Origin: Aphrocallistes beatrix
Lineage: Eukaryota; Porifera; Hexactinellida; Sceptrulophora; Aphrocallistidae
Length of the DNA stretch: 64,000 bases
Reading direction: 5' to 3'
NCBI GenBank assembly: GCA_963281255.1
Contig: OY725489.1
Coordinates: forward strand, 1,612,001 to 1,676,000
Shown: piece after piece, positions 19,474 to 30,631 of the stretch
Numbering within the stretch: the first letter of the stretch is position 1
Layout of the letters: every line of letters begins with the position of its first letter
Program-made: the position numbers and the translations under genes
The notes under the pieces: model-generated
Seen by the model: only the letters and a program-made list of their open reading frames with translations
The model's database searches: none
What the model was told of the DNA's origin: nothing

Positions 19474-20748
19474 TTAGAGAGACTGAGGGCGTGGGGTGGA
19501 ACGGGCTCCATCGCATCTCCCTGAGTGATATGGAGATGTGGAGTTAGAGCTGCTGTCACGAGACGTGGATTTCGATCTGGATTGGTTCTTCACATATGGA
19601 TGATACCGTATGTCAGTCTTAGATTCAAAGCGTCGGTGTTTGCTTCTTTTGAGGTTATCTTCAAACACATCATAGGACTTAGCCTCTCCTTCATTCGCAT
19701 CTTGCTGAGTAGAACTGTGGATGAGAGAAAGAGGGAGCTGACACGTCGCTCCCACTTCTGGTACGTTCTCTTCTTCCGCTTGGAGTACTGTGGACACTTC
19801 TTCCCAGGCATTGTAAACCTCAGTGGGATGATGAGCAGGAGACAACTGTAGGTCGTCAATAGGGATTTCTGTTTGTAGTTGCTCTTTCTCTGGGAAATAG
19901 AGTTGTCTATCTAGAGTGGTCGTCACTTCAGGACACTGAGTGATTGCTGATCCCATCTTTCGGCAGATGTGAGGTTTGATCCATCGAGTGAATCCAGTCA
20001 TAGTATCCATGAAATGTGACTTGTGTCCATTACTTGAGAAGTAATCGAGGAAGTCTTTAATGACGAGTGAGCCGTGAACTATATGGCGGAACGAGACCTT
20101 GCCTCGAACGCAGAAGTTCACAGTAATAAAATCTGAACCTTCAGAAGCGACCTCGCTCCGCTCAATCTCCTCCTCTGACGACTCATCAGACGCGATTCCG
20201 TCTACCTCCACGCCTCCACGCCCTGCGAGAGGGAATGCGATCTCCTTTCTCTCCACGCGGTCCTCTAGAGTCCTGCAGCAATTGAAAATGAACATTTTTG
20301 GTTTCCCGATGAGAATCGGACACCTCTTCGGATTGAAGAAGGACTCTATTTTGTGGAATTTCATCAGCTTCAGGTCAGAAGTGTAAATGCCTTCCTTGGC
20401 TCCGTGAGAAGAAATCGCAACCACGAGTACGCTGTGTCTTGCTTCTAAACGTGGATATATTGACCTCGGGTTGTCTCGTCCCTTCCCAGAAAGATATAGC
20501 AGAAGTTTGTTCATTTTTCGGCGTTTCAAGTCCTTGTAAACGTGAAGTTCAAGAGAAAATTCCTCTTCCAACAACCTCCCCAAATAGATTACATCATTAT
20601 CTGCTCCATCACGATTTTGATTCGGATCTTTGAAATTCTGATTCACGATCAGAATGCCGATCCCACATTTCATCAAATTACCCTTTGGATAGAGGATAAT
20701 CGGATACCTTGTTCCCATACTGAAGAATTGATTGACAATATCAACCAT
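19474..20748 (-). CDS. Caspase-like cysteine protease (C14 fold), 424 aa
   Basis: Caspase fold in one exon: CGIGILIVNQNFKD (28-41) and RDGADNDVIYLGRLLEE (46-62) form the start of the large subunit, then VVAISSHG with catalytic His115 and FIFNCCRT with catalytic Cys158. The usual QACRG is NCCRT here. An acidic linker (188-206, DESSEEEIERSE) separates the small subunit FCVRGKVSFRHIVHGSLVIK, which aligns with the YVSWRNxxxGSWF substrate-binding strand. About 165 extra residues follow, ending in a Ser/Arg-rich tail. There is no death-fold prodomain, so it is executioner-like in layout. ATG 20748 is the first Met; an in-frame TTG lies upstream. The dyad is present but the P1 pocket residues differ, so activity is uncertain. 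Confidence 0.85.
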   Translation of the reverse strand: MVDIVNQFFSMGTRYPIILYPKGNLMKCGIGILIVNQNFKDPNQNRDGADNDVIYLGRLLEEEFSLELHVYKDLKRRKMNKLLLYLSGKGRDNPRSIYPRLEARHSVLVVAISSHGAKEGIYTSDLKLMKFHKIESFFNPKRCPILIGKPKMFIFNCCRTLEDRVERKEIAFPLAGRGGVEVDGIASDESSEEEIERSEVASEGSDFITVNFCVRGKVSFRHIVHGSLVIKDFLDYFSSNGHKSHFMDTMTGFTRWIKPHICRKMGSAITQCPEVTTTLDRQLYFPEKEQLQTEIPIDDLQLSPAHHPTEVYNAWEEVSTVLQAEEENVPEVGATCQLPLSLIHSSTQQDANEGEAKSYDVFEDNLKRSKHRRFESKTDIRYHPYVKNQSRSKSTSRDSSSNSTSPYHSGRCDGARSTPRPQSL

Positions 20749-21385
20749 TCTGTTTTGTATTGTGCTAAGCAAAATATATATTATTTTTAAAGAGATAAAT
20801 TTCAGATATTTTAGGGTTTAAACTTTTCTAAGATTTCTTATGTCAAATAATCCAACTCCAAATATTCTACGGAGTTCTATTTATAGGCTGGATCCAAATT
20901 TCTATGGCTTCCCCATAGGAAATGGCATTAAATACACAATAGTCCAAAATGGCAATCCTAATGGCTGATTAGGTATCTTTGTGAACCTATAATGATTAAT
21001 GGTTAGTGACCCATTGGTTATCGACCCCAAATAATCGATTTCAGTTTACCTAAATAATTGTATGGCTTCTATTTTTATATTATGACGTCATCAAAAATCC
21101 CTCATTCATATCTACCTCATTTTTGGTACAAAATTCCATTTTAATGATATGCAATGTATTATTGACCTAGAGATAATCAACCAGTATAGTCGATCGCAAT
21201 TAAGTGTGTATGGTATTTTAACTAACTTCTAAAGTAAGAGTATTAGTCCGTTCTGCAAAAGTTATTGATCGCTGAATCATATCGCGAAGTTATGATGACA
21301 AATGCATCAATAATCGAGAAAAATGAAAGAAAAGAATATTATTTTTCGGGCACTTCGCATTCCCAAAAAAATTATATATTGCAAT

Positions 21386-21720
21386 CCTTACTATTAATAC
21401 TCGATTAATGTGTATTTATATATATATATAAGCGTATGTGAGACATATTAATATACACATTCTATTAAAATTTCAGCCTTCTATCTCCTATAATGGCTGA
21501 GTTATGCTCGAATAACTGTATTGCTTAAATTTTAAAAATGTGACAATGACGTCATAATTCCATGATGAGTCGACATTTTGCTCTGAACTCAGAACTTACT
21601 GGAGCCACAGCCAAAAGACTCCCACATGCCAAAAATCAACTTTCTGTCCCTAGCAGTTTCTTCAATCAATTCGTCACAGAGATATATCCTTACTATTAAA
21701 ACTAAATTAATGTTTGTATA
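21386..21720 (-). mobile_element. Helentron-like repeat, internally deleted copy
   Basis: TCCTTACTATTAATACTCGA and TCCTTACTATTAAAACTAAA at its borders. The body has CTCCTATAATGGCTGAG, TGACGTCA and CTTCAATCAATTCGTC. The GC-rich hairpin end is missing. Confidence 0.7.
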
Positions 21721-21739
21721 TGTGTTAGGACAAATTTGC

Positions 21740-21905
21740 GAAATCAGCAATTATGCATAATTGTCGACAAATATGTAAAATTGTTCGTTTCACAACAATT
21801 ATGCAAAATTGTTCATCTAATACGACAATTATGCATAATTGTTGTGAAATGAACAGTTTTACATAATTGTTTAAAATGAAAGCAACAATTATGCAGAATT
21901 GTTAA
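21740..21905. repeat. Array of CAATTATGCATAATTG palindromes
   Basis: Seven perfect or near copies of ACAATTATGCATAATTGT in 165 bp, arranged so that GTTCGTTTCACAACAATT pairs with AATTGTTGTGAAATGAAC across the centre. Probably a small fold-back element. Confidence 0.75.
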
Positions 21906-22330
21906 TGGTGCCGTCACGAAAATTTTGATCCAGGGGACCAATTTTTTTCATGGAAAATTGGTCCTATGCTGAAAGTTTTGATCCTGCATGGACAAATTTT
22001 CCATAGAATATTGGTCCGGGGGACCATTTTTTTCACAGTTAACCCGATTTCTCCAATTGAGGATGTATGTATTGTATCAAAAAATTAGATAAGCTAAACA
22101 TGTAGTATATCTAATTAGAATTCTAATTAGATAGTCAATGAGAAACTCAGAATAGACATTCTGTTGATTTTCGATATTACTGGTAACATCTTCACCCAGA
22201 AGTTCTGGGTCTAAATGAATTTTAACCCTAGCATTTAGACCTGAATCTTCCTATAAGGATTTATAAAATAATTTGAAGAGACTTGGTTTGTAGGGCAGTT
22301 TTCACTCATTTTGTGGAATGTATTCAACGA

Positions 22331-22530
22331 NNNNNNNNNNNNNNNNNNNNNNNNNNNNNNNNNNNNNNNNNNNNNNNNNNNNNNNNNNNNNNNNNNNNNN
22401 NNNNNNNNNNNNNNNNNNNNNNNNNNNNNNNNNNNNNNNNNNNNNNNNNNNNNNNNNNNNNNNNNNNNNNNNNNNNNNNNNNNNNNNNNNNNNNNNNNNN
22501 NNNNNNNNNNNNNNNNNNNNNNNNNNNNNN
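22331..22530. other. Assembly gap (200 N)
   Basis: Removes the last about 20 codons of the 7TM gene B1, by comparison with B3 at 29435-30631. Confidence 0.99.
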
Positions 22531-23661
22531 TCTTGACTCTAAGGTAGCTCGATATTTCTCCATCAGAGGACGAGTTATCCGGTCATTGACAAGATTAAAA
22601 CTTCTTCTTTTATTGACCAAATCCACTATGATCCCTATGGATACAATTGAATATGCAAGAAATTGGAGTAAAAAGCAAACGATAGCGATTAACATTACAA
22701 TGAATAAACAGTATGAACTTATTAGAGCTAATTTAGTTTGAATTGGAGGCGCAATATTGGATGTAGGAAATAGGCTGAAAGAGATGTAAGTCAAGTAGCA
22801 TGGGTTGTATCCGAGAATGCTGATTGGAATTCGGACAAAACTAACCCCACAGCCAAATATCAGTAGAACAGTTAAGATTATAATGAAAATTCGTGCGCAG
22901 AAAAACCTCACAACAATTCGAGATTTATCAAGAAAATCTTTCTGAGATGAATGTATGCGGGCCTCGTCTCTCCTTCCCTTCAGTAAGATGTAGAAAGATT
23001 TCGAGCAAGAAAGATAAATAAGAAAATCTATCACTACAAACGGGAAGTAGAGCAACTGACTCATGTAGCAAGTCAGCAGAAAAGATGACAAAGCAAACAT
23101 GAGAACAAATCTTAATGCAAAGTATGCTAGGTATATCTTGATCCAGCGTTTGTAAGAGAGGTTAAAGAAAGTTCTCCTCAGGATAATCAGAAATAAATTA
23201 ACCACGGCTGGTATCAGGCTTATGACTACATAATTGAGATTGACTATGCCATCAAATATTATATGGTTTACACCTCCATAATAAAGAAGCCATGGATCCC
23301 TAATGATACAAGAAGTGCTTAAATTAACCGAATTTGTGATAGAAAAATGCATATCATATATTCTAACAGATTCAATTCCCAATCCTACGGTGGTGGAGAT
23401 TTCTAGAACTGACAGGATTAGAACGAAATTGTATGTCATAGAAGTGATTTGTAGATTTTTCTTGACTTTATCTAAGTCAATTCGTAGTATTGTGGAGAAG
23501 GGTACATTTCTGATCTCAGCTCTTATACGATATTTCTGATAGAGGAAGTAAACAAACACGAAAGACATAACGAACAGATAAGGACACACTGCTACTGCAC
23601 AGAACTTGGAAAGAACGGAAAAAGGTTGCATTTGTAAAGGATATCTGTATCCAGATCTCAT
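22531..23661 (-). CDS. 7TM protein, subfamily B, copy B1 (C-terminus in gap)
   Basis: 377 codons from ATG 23661 to the gap, all open. Closely similar to B3 (29435-30631). Seven hydrophobic segments, TM2 with LEISTTVGLGIES, loop 1 with STSC, long basic loop GRRDEARIHSSQKDFLDKSR after helix 5, and YNPC between helices 6 and 7. The tail begins VNKRRSFNLVNDRITRPLME. Head-to-head with the broken copy at 24331, 670 bp apart. Met11 (MQPF) is an alternative start because CATATAAG lies only 10 bp before the first ATG. A receptor-like role is inferred from topology only. Confidence 0.75.
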
Positions 23662-24330
23662 GTTACTTATATGTGACAAAGTGATTTGGAGAAAAAATGT
23701 TGATTCTTCTCAAAGGAAATAGTAATCTATTTTACCTTACATTGAAAATAAAAATGTTATGAACAATTAATGTTAATCTATGGGATTTATTTAAAGAATG
23801 ACCAAATAAGATTTCCTAATCTATTTGTATCCAACTTATGTTGAAAGTCTTTCTTATCACTGAAAGCAAATTTGTACGTATCGAAACTAATAATTTTTTT
23901 AGAACACCAATTTTAAGGATACAACCCGAATATTGAAATAAGTAGAATATTAATTTGACTCAATTAAAATCAGGGTCAAGTGGGTTGGTATCTCTCCGGA
24001 ATATCTTAAATAAGGTAAGCATCTTTGTTTAATAAGTAAAAAGCAGTGCAGCGATATTTAATTGATGCTCTAAAAGATTTATCAGTTTCGATTCGTACAA
24101 ATATGCTCTCAGTGATAAGAAAGCTATTACACCCTTCCTGTAATAACTTTCTAAGATAAGTTAGATACAAGTAGATTAGAAAATCTTATTTGGTCTTTCC
24201 ATAAATAAATCTCATAGAGAACATTAATTATTCATAACAGAAGTTTATTTTCAATGTAAGGTAAATAGATTACTAGTTCTTTTGAGAAGAATCATTTTTC
24301 TCCAAATCACTTTCTGTCACATATAAATAA

Positions 24331-25489
24331 CATGAGATCTGGATACAGATATCCTTCCCAAATGCAACCGTTTTCCATTCTTTCCATTAAGTTCTGTACA
24401 GTAGCAGTGTGTCCTTATCTGTTCGTTATGTCTTTCGTGTTTACTTCTTCTATCAGAAATATCGTATAAGATCAGAAATGTAGCCTTCTCCACAATATTT
24501 CCAAGTGACTTTTAAAGTCAAGAAAAATCTACAAATCACTTCTATGACATACAATTTCGTTCTAATCCTGTCAGTTCTAGAAATCTCTACCGCTGTAGGA
24601 TTGGGAATTCTATCTATTAGAAGATTTGATGTGCATTTTTCTGTCACAAATTCGGTCAATTTAAGTACCTTTTGTGTCATTAAGGACCCATTGCTTTTTC
24701 ATTATGGAGGTGTAAACCATATAATATTTGATGGCATGGCCAATCTCAATTTTGTTGGCTTCGGTCTGATACCCGCCGTGTTTAATTTATTTCTGATTAT
24801 CTTGAGAACTTTCTTTAACCTCTCTTACAAACGCTGGATCAAGATATACCTAGCATACTTCGCATTAAGATTTGTTCTCATGTTTGCTTTATCATCTTTT
24901 CTGCTGACTTACTACATGAGTCAGTTGTTCTACCTCCCGTTTGCAGTGATAGATTTTCTTATTTATCTTTCTTCGAAATATTTCTACATCTTACTGAAGG
25001 GAAGGAGAGACGAGGCACGCATACATTCATCTCAGGAAGACTTGATAAATCTCGAATTGTTGTGAGGTTTTTCTGTCCAAGAATTTTCATTATAATATTA
25101 TCTGTTCTACTGGTATTTAGCTATGGTGTTAGTTTTATCCGAATTCCAATCAGCATTCTCGGATACAACCCATGCTTCTTGGCATATTTCCTACATTCAA
25201 TATTGCACCTCCAATTCAAACTAAATTAGCTCTAATAAGTTCATATTGTACACTCATTGAAATATTAATCGCTATCGTTTTGTTTTTGCTCCAATTTCTT
25301 GCTTATTCAATTGTTTCTATAGGAATTGTAGTGGATTTGGTCAATAAAAGAAGAAGGTTTGATCTGGTCAATGACCGGATAACTCGTCCTCTGATGGAGA
25401 AATATCGAACTACCTTAGAGTCAAGACATCGCATTTGCAACCAGAGGCCTTCCTTTATCCAATTCGTTAGATCTTCAATCAGAGTTTGA
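24331..25489 (+). pseudogene. 7TM protein, subfamily B, copy B2 (several frameshifts)
   Basis: Starts ATGAGATCTGGATACAGATA like its partner and runs colinear with B1/B3 to the terminal SSIRV. Frame breaks near 24388, 24445-24505, 25050 and 25110-25172; the RRD loop and the VNDRITRPLMEKYR tail are still readable. A TATAAATA stands just before the ATG. Broken copy of a divergent pair. Confidence 0.85.
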
Positions 25490-25496
25490 GTCTTCA

Positions 25497-25754
<258 letters not shown>

Positions 25755-25992
25755 TTAAAAGACCCAGAGGGATGCTAGCCCCCCTTTGATAGTGCTCCTC
25801 AAGATACCCAACTCAGGTAGCACCATGGCCGCAGGAATTTTTATAAACTGTATTGGTTCTATGGGCGATAAGGTGGATGATCTTTTTGGTTGACATAATA
25901 GCAATGGCATTACCACTTTTAATGAGCTTCCAACGCCAATAGTGTCCCCATTACTGTCGGAAGTTCATAAAAAGTGAACCTCACAGATATAG

Positions 25993-26306
25993 TGGTGATA
26001 AAATATACTGACACATCCCTGGGAGGATGACACAATAGATTTAGATGTGTCATCCTTGTAATATTCACTTTCAATTCTACTTCACTTTCAAAGAGAGTGA
26101 CCAGGAAGTTGATCGCTAGGATGATATTAGCGTTGAGTTCCTCTTCCGTCATCTTTACATTGCCAACCGCCACGGCAAGACAAGTCGTCTTTTTAATCTG
26201 AAACTTGATCGTGCTCCTCACGTCATCGATCTTATTCGCCATTGACTCAGTATGAGTGAGTTTGAGCGGAAACTTCCCCGCTCTCTGCAACCCTGGGCCA
26301 AGAATC
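25993..26306 (-). pseudogene. RPL10A: RPL10A pseudogene, C-terminal half, copy 1
   Basis: [54 protein letters not shown] and [10 protein letters not shown] match ribosomal protein L10a (uL1). No intron. The 5' half is cut off at the AT microsatellite at 26309, and after FLVTL the sequence no longer follows the family. Confidence 0.88.
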
Positions 26307-26308
26307 TG

Positions 26309-26348
<40 letters not shown>

Positions 26349-26350
26349 GT
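26309..26350. repeat. AT dinucleotide microsatellite
   Basis: About 20 TA units, directly abutting both the RPL10A truncation and the start of the next Helentron-like repeat. Confidence 0.9.
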
Positions 26351-26393
26351 ATATATATCCTTACTATTAAAACTCGATTAATGTTTATATATA

Positions 26394-27453
26394 CCGTATT
26401 GCTTCGAATAAGCGCCCGGGCGCTTATTTATTTCGTGCACCCTTTAGACCCGGCGCTTATTTTTTTCATTCGCTATTTTGACCCGGCGCTCTTATTTTGT
26501 TTACTACTACATTGACTGGCACTTTTATTTTTGCCACAACTGAGAATGTTAGTTCTATTAATGGCTAGTGTAGCCCACTATTGTATTAGGCTATATAGGT
26601 AACTCTATACTAGTACATTATACATGAATCCTTACTATAGTCGTTACATGGACTAAGAATGAATGTAATTCTGAATGCTTTAAATCTTGTACATATTGAA
26701 AATTGACTTGGAATTTTTTGGTTTTCTAATTTTGGCTTCCATCATCCGTAATACAACGCATAAAATTTTTCTCAGGAACACATGCCTAGATTTTAATGAT
26801 CTAACTTTTAATTCTGGTTCTTAGTGATATTTTGCAACTTGTTATCGAGTGAATTTTCACATAGAGTTGTTTTATTAGAAAATATATTGGAATATTGTTG
26901 CTGATCTCTGATTTTAGCGGTTTTTTCAATATTTTTGCACCAAACCTGTTTCTCATTTTAATTCTAGGCAATAAATAAAAAATCCGGCTCGATAGATTGT
27001 AAGTTTCAAACCTATTATACACGAATTAAATCATATTAGCCCCTTTATTAGCCTTATCTTTGGCCTAAAAAATTTTTAGACTCCTCTGTTTGTCCAATAT
27101 TGAAATGTTGATAAAATGAAAAATAAAGTATACTATTTTTCATTAATTATATCTCAGTTATAGTAATGTACTTTTGGAGGTGTTCGGGGTTGAAAATTCG
27201 AAAATTTTTGATCCACATATAGATACTTGGATGAATATTAATACTAAATCACTATAAAAAATCAAATTAAAATTTTCAAAAAAAATTCAAAAAAAATCAT
27301 TTTTAATTAAAAAGCACTGTATCTATGCCACTACTGAGAATACTAGTTTGATATGATGTTCAGAGAACTAAAATGCCCCGGCGCTTATTCGAGCACCGGC
27401 GCTTATTTATTTCGCTCACCCTTTAGCCCCGGAGCTTATTCAGGGAAATACGG
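26394..27453. mobile_element. 1.06-kb element with CCGTATT...AATACGG ends
   Basis: Terminal CCGTATTGCTTCGAATAAGC and CTTATTCAGGGAAATACGG. Near each end are repeated CCGGCGCTTATTT units. The interior is AT-rich and non-coding. Sits within TATA repeats of the host element. Confidence 0.7.
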
Positions 27454-27795
27454 TATATATCTGTAACGAATTGATTGAAGAAACTGCCAGACACAGAAAG
27501 CTGATTTTTGGCTATGGCTCCACTAAGTTCTGAGCTCAGATGAAAATGTCGACTCATCATGGAATTATAACGTCATTGTCACTAGAAATTTCTGTTTTTG
27601 ACTATAACTCAGCTATTTTAGGTGATAGAAAGCTGAAATTTTAATAAGATATGTATATTAATATACCTCAAATATGATGCAACTATCATCAAAAAATGAT
27701 GACTCATCACTCTCTTATGACGTCACCATTACGCATCAAAAATTTAAAAACTTGTCAAATTTGGATTTTTCGTGCGATATCACAATAGGACAGAC

Positions 27796-28866
27796 CATAG
27801 CCTACTCTAATAATGCCTCACAGTAAAATATCCAAGGATGCGGTAATAGCCGAATAGATTAATACACGATTAGCCTAAAATCGTTAACCATGTAGGATAG
27901 GCATTAAGAATGTATTACCAGCATATATAAACATGGTATCAAAGTACATATATCCGTTGTCAAAATTTCGATTAGTCATCATATAATTGCGCAACAGGTC
28001 ATTCTAAGGACAATTTTAGCGATTTTCTGAGCTGTTTTAAGCCTACTTCTAAATGTTATTAAGGTATATTTTTTGTATAGAACTAAGATTAATACGAGTT
28101 GATCTGAAAAATTTGGAATTTTTCAATGAAATGTTGTTACATTCCTACGTTGCTATGGTAAAGCATTTTGATCAGTTTGAGCCATATCCTGCAAACTGTA
28201 AGAACTAGCTCTTCAAATTTGATCGTATTTGATAGGGAATTGGCTACTTCCTATTAGGTAATAATACAATTTAAACTTCTAAATTCACAGACTATAGAGT
28301 TATGCGACAATTTAGTGTTTTGGTCACATTCTTAAAATCAATCCGTAACTCAAAACTCATTGAATTTAGAAGTTCAAGTTGTATTATCACCTAATAGAAA
28401 GTAGTCCATTGCCTATCAAACACAATTAAATTTGAAGCTCTATAGTCATCACAGTTTGCACGAAATGGCTCAAACTGACCAAAATGCTTTACCATAGCAA
28501 CGCAGGAATGTAACAACACTCCATTGAAAAATTCTAAATTTTTCAAATCAACTCGTATTAATCTTAGTTCTATACAAAAATTCTCCCTTAATAACATTTA
28601 GAAGTAGGCTTAAAACAGCTTAGAAAATCACTAAAATTGTCCTTAGAATGACCCGTTCCGCAATGATATGATGACTAATCGAAATTTTTCCAACGGATAT
28701 ATGTACTTTGATACCATGTTTATATAGGCTGGTAATACATTCTTAATGCCTAATCTGCATGGTTAACGATTTTAAGAGCTAATTGTATATTAATCCATTC
28801 GGCTACTACTTCATCCCTAATCCATAATTTTCAGTCTACTGTGAGGCATTATTAGAGTAGGCTATG
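27796..28866. mobile_element. Fold-back element, CATAGCCTAC family, complete
   Basis: Ends CATAGCCTACTCTAATAATG and CATTATTAGAGTAGGCTATG, long arms over the full 1,071 bp (AGTTGATCTGAAAAATTT pairs with AAATTTTTCAAATCAACT). The host repeat sequence GACAGAC is duplicated on both sides (27789-27795, 28867-28873), a 7-bp target duplication. Confidence 0.85.
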
Positions 28867-28993
28867 GACAGACGTATTTAGAGATGTTATCTCCCTTATA
28901 ATTAATCAATGTGACCCCAGGCGCCCACAGGGCGCCTCCGGCAGACATAAAGCGTCCGCCAGCCCCGCAGCGCAAGTAAGCGAAGCGCGCTTT

Positions 28994-29434
28994 TTGAATT
29001 CAAAACAAAACCACCAAAATATAATTTAGAATATCGTGTTTATGATGGGAATACGAAAAATTTTAGAAAGGTTAGATAATTTAAAATTAGAATTGGATAT
29101 ATGTACTTATATTTATATAATATAAACGCGATTCGCTCGCTGAGTACCGAATTCTCGGGACGGGATTGGTCAAGAAACTAATTTACAGGATGGGGACGGG
29201 AATTAATTCTGACTCGTCCGGTCCCGAAAATTAGGTTCTACATTTTCTGGCAGTTCTGTCCAGTTTCAGGAATTAGGCATATCCTCGCTCTAATAGAAAA
29301 TTACGTAGCCGGTTGGTCAAATGATCTAAAATATTTAAAATAGACATTTAACTTTAATTAAGTCAGGTCTACTATAGTAATGTTAAATGCATTATAATAT
29401 TACTGGTATCTGGTAGAATACACTGTTATAAGGC
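28994..29434. other. Gene-free stretch
   Basis: 29002-29100 recurs at 34999-35098 (TTTATGATGGGAATACGAAAAATT type) and 29110-29165 recurs near 37085 (CGCTCGCTGAGTACCGAATT). Minor repeats only. Confidence 0.55.
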
Positions 29435-30631
29435 TCAAACTCTGATCGAAAGAGACCGAACGAATTGGATGAAGCGAGGCCTCTGGTTACAATTGCGATG
29501 TCTTGACTGCAAAGTAGCTCGATAATTCTCCATCAGAGGACGAGTTATCCGGTCATTGACAAGATTAAACCTTCTTCTTTTATTGACCAAATCCACTATG
29601 ATCCCTATGGAAACAATTGAATAAGCAAGAAATTGGAGTAAAAAGCAAACGATAGCGATTAATAGTTCAATGGATGTACAATATGAACTTATTAGAGCTA
29701 ATTTAGTTTGAATTGGAGGTGCAATATTGAATGTAGGAAATAGGCTGAAAGAGATGTAAGTCAAGTAGCATGGGTTGTTTCCGAGAATGCTGATTGGAAT
29801 TCGGACAAAACTAACCCAATATAAAAATACCAGTAGAACAGATTGGGTTATAAAGAAAATTCTTGCCCAGAAAAACCTCACGACAATTCGAGATTTATCA
29901 AGAAATTCTTTCTGAGATGAATGTATGCGGGCCTCGTTTCTCCTTCCCTTCAGTAAGATGTAGAAAGATTTCGAGCAAGAAAGATAAATAAGAAAATCTA
30001 TCACTGCAAATGGGAAGTAGAACAACTGACTCATATAGCAAGTCAGCAGAAAAGATGATAAAGAGAGTATGAGAACAAATCGTAATGCAAAGTATGCGAG
30101 GTATTTCTTGATCCAGCGTTTGTAGGGGAGATTAAAGAAAGTTCTCCTCAGGATAATCAGAAATAAATTAACCACGGCTGGTATCAAGTTTAAGACTACA
30201 AAATTGAGATTGACTATGCCATCAAATATTATATGGTTTACACCTCCATAATAAAGAAGCCATGGATCCCTAATGACACACGAAGTGCTTATATTGACCG
30301 AATTTGTGATAGAAAAATGCATATCATATATTCTAACAGATTCAATTCCCAATCCTACGGCGGTGAAGATTTCCAGAAATGACAAGGTTAGAACGAAATT
30401 GTATGTCATAGAAGTGATTTGTAGATTTTTCTTGACTTTATCTAAATCAATTCGTAGTATTGTGGAGAAGGGTACATTTCTGATCTCAGCTCTTATACGA
30501 TATTTCTGATAGAGGAAGTAAACAAACACGAAAGACATAACGAACAGATAAGGACACACTGCTACTGCACAGAACTTGGAAAGAATGGGAAAAGGTTGCA
30601 TTTGTAAAGGATATCTGTATCCAGATCTCAT
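29435..30631 (-). CDS. 7TM protein, subfamily B, copy B3 (intact, 398 aa)
   Basis: Complete open frame from ATG 30631 to the stop at 29435. Helices near residues 20-42, 76-100, 138-161, 174-198, 200-226, 248-280 and 310-348. Loop 1 has Cys118; NNPC (285-288) lies between helices 6 and 7. Basic loop GRRNEARIHSSQKEFLDKSR follows helix 5 and a basic tail has VNDRITRPLME. Intronless. Head-to-head with the truncated copy at 31375. No recognised receptor-class motif. Shares with subfamily A the E-x-(S/F)-T/A helix-2 start, the loop-1 Cys and the x-x-P-C motif before helix 7, so I place both in one family. Confidence 0.8.
   Translation of the reverse strand: MRSGYRYPLQMQPFPILSKFCAVAVCPYLFVMSFVFVYFLYQKYRIRAEIRNVPFSTILRIDLDKVKKNLQITSMTYNFVLTLSFLEIFTAVGLGIESVRIYDMHFSITNSVNISTSCVIRDPWLLYYGGVNHIIFDGIVNLNFVVLNLIPAVVNLFLIILRRTFFNLPYKRWIKKYLAYFALRFVLILSLSSFLLTCYMSQLFYFPFAVIDFLIYLSCSKSFYILLKGRRNEARIHSSQKEFLDKSRIVVRFFWARIFFITQSVLLVFLYWVSFVRIPISILGNNPCYLTYISFSLFPTFNIAPPIQTKLALISSYCTSIELLIAIVCFLLQFLAYSIVSIGIIVDLVNKRRRFNLVNDRITRPLMENYRATLQSRHRNCNQRPRFIQFVRSLSIRV

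Larger units (their letters stand above)
20773..22330. other. Gene-free stretch: repeats upstream of the caspase-like gene
   Basis: Contains a partial Helentron-like repeat (21386-21720), a palindrome array (21740-21905), a GGACCAATTTTT-rich segment (21910-22040) and a perfect palindrome ATCTAATTAGAA x its complement (22109-22132). No gene seen. Confidence 0.65.
26358..28993 (+). mobile_element. Helentron-like repeat carrying two nested elements
   Basis: TCCTTACTATTAAAACTCGATTA at 26358, body from TAACGAATTGATTGAAGAAAC (about 27463), GC-hairpin end at 28915-28993 (GCAAGTAAGCGAAGCGCGC). Interrupted by 26394-27453 and 27796-28866. Confidence 0.8.

Noticed and set aside
19450-19480. Interstitial telomere marking a chromosome end or fusion
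   Set aside because: Only about three TTAGGG-type units, too short to infer a telomere or fusion; noted with the hairpin instead.
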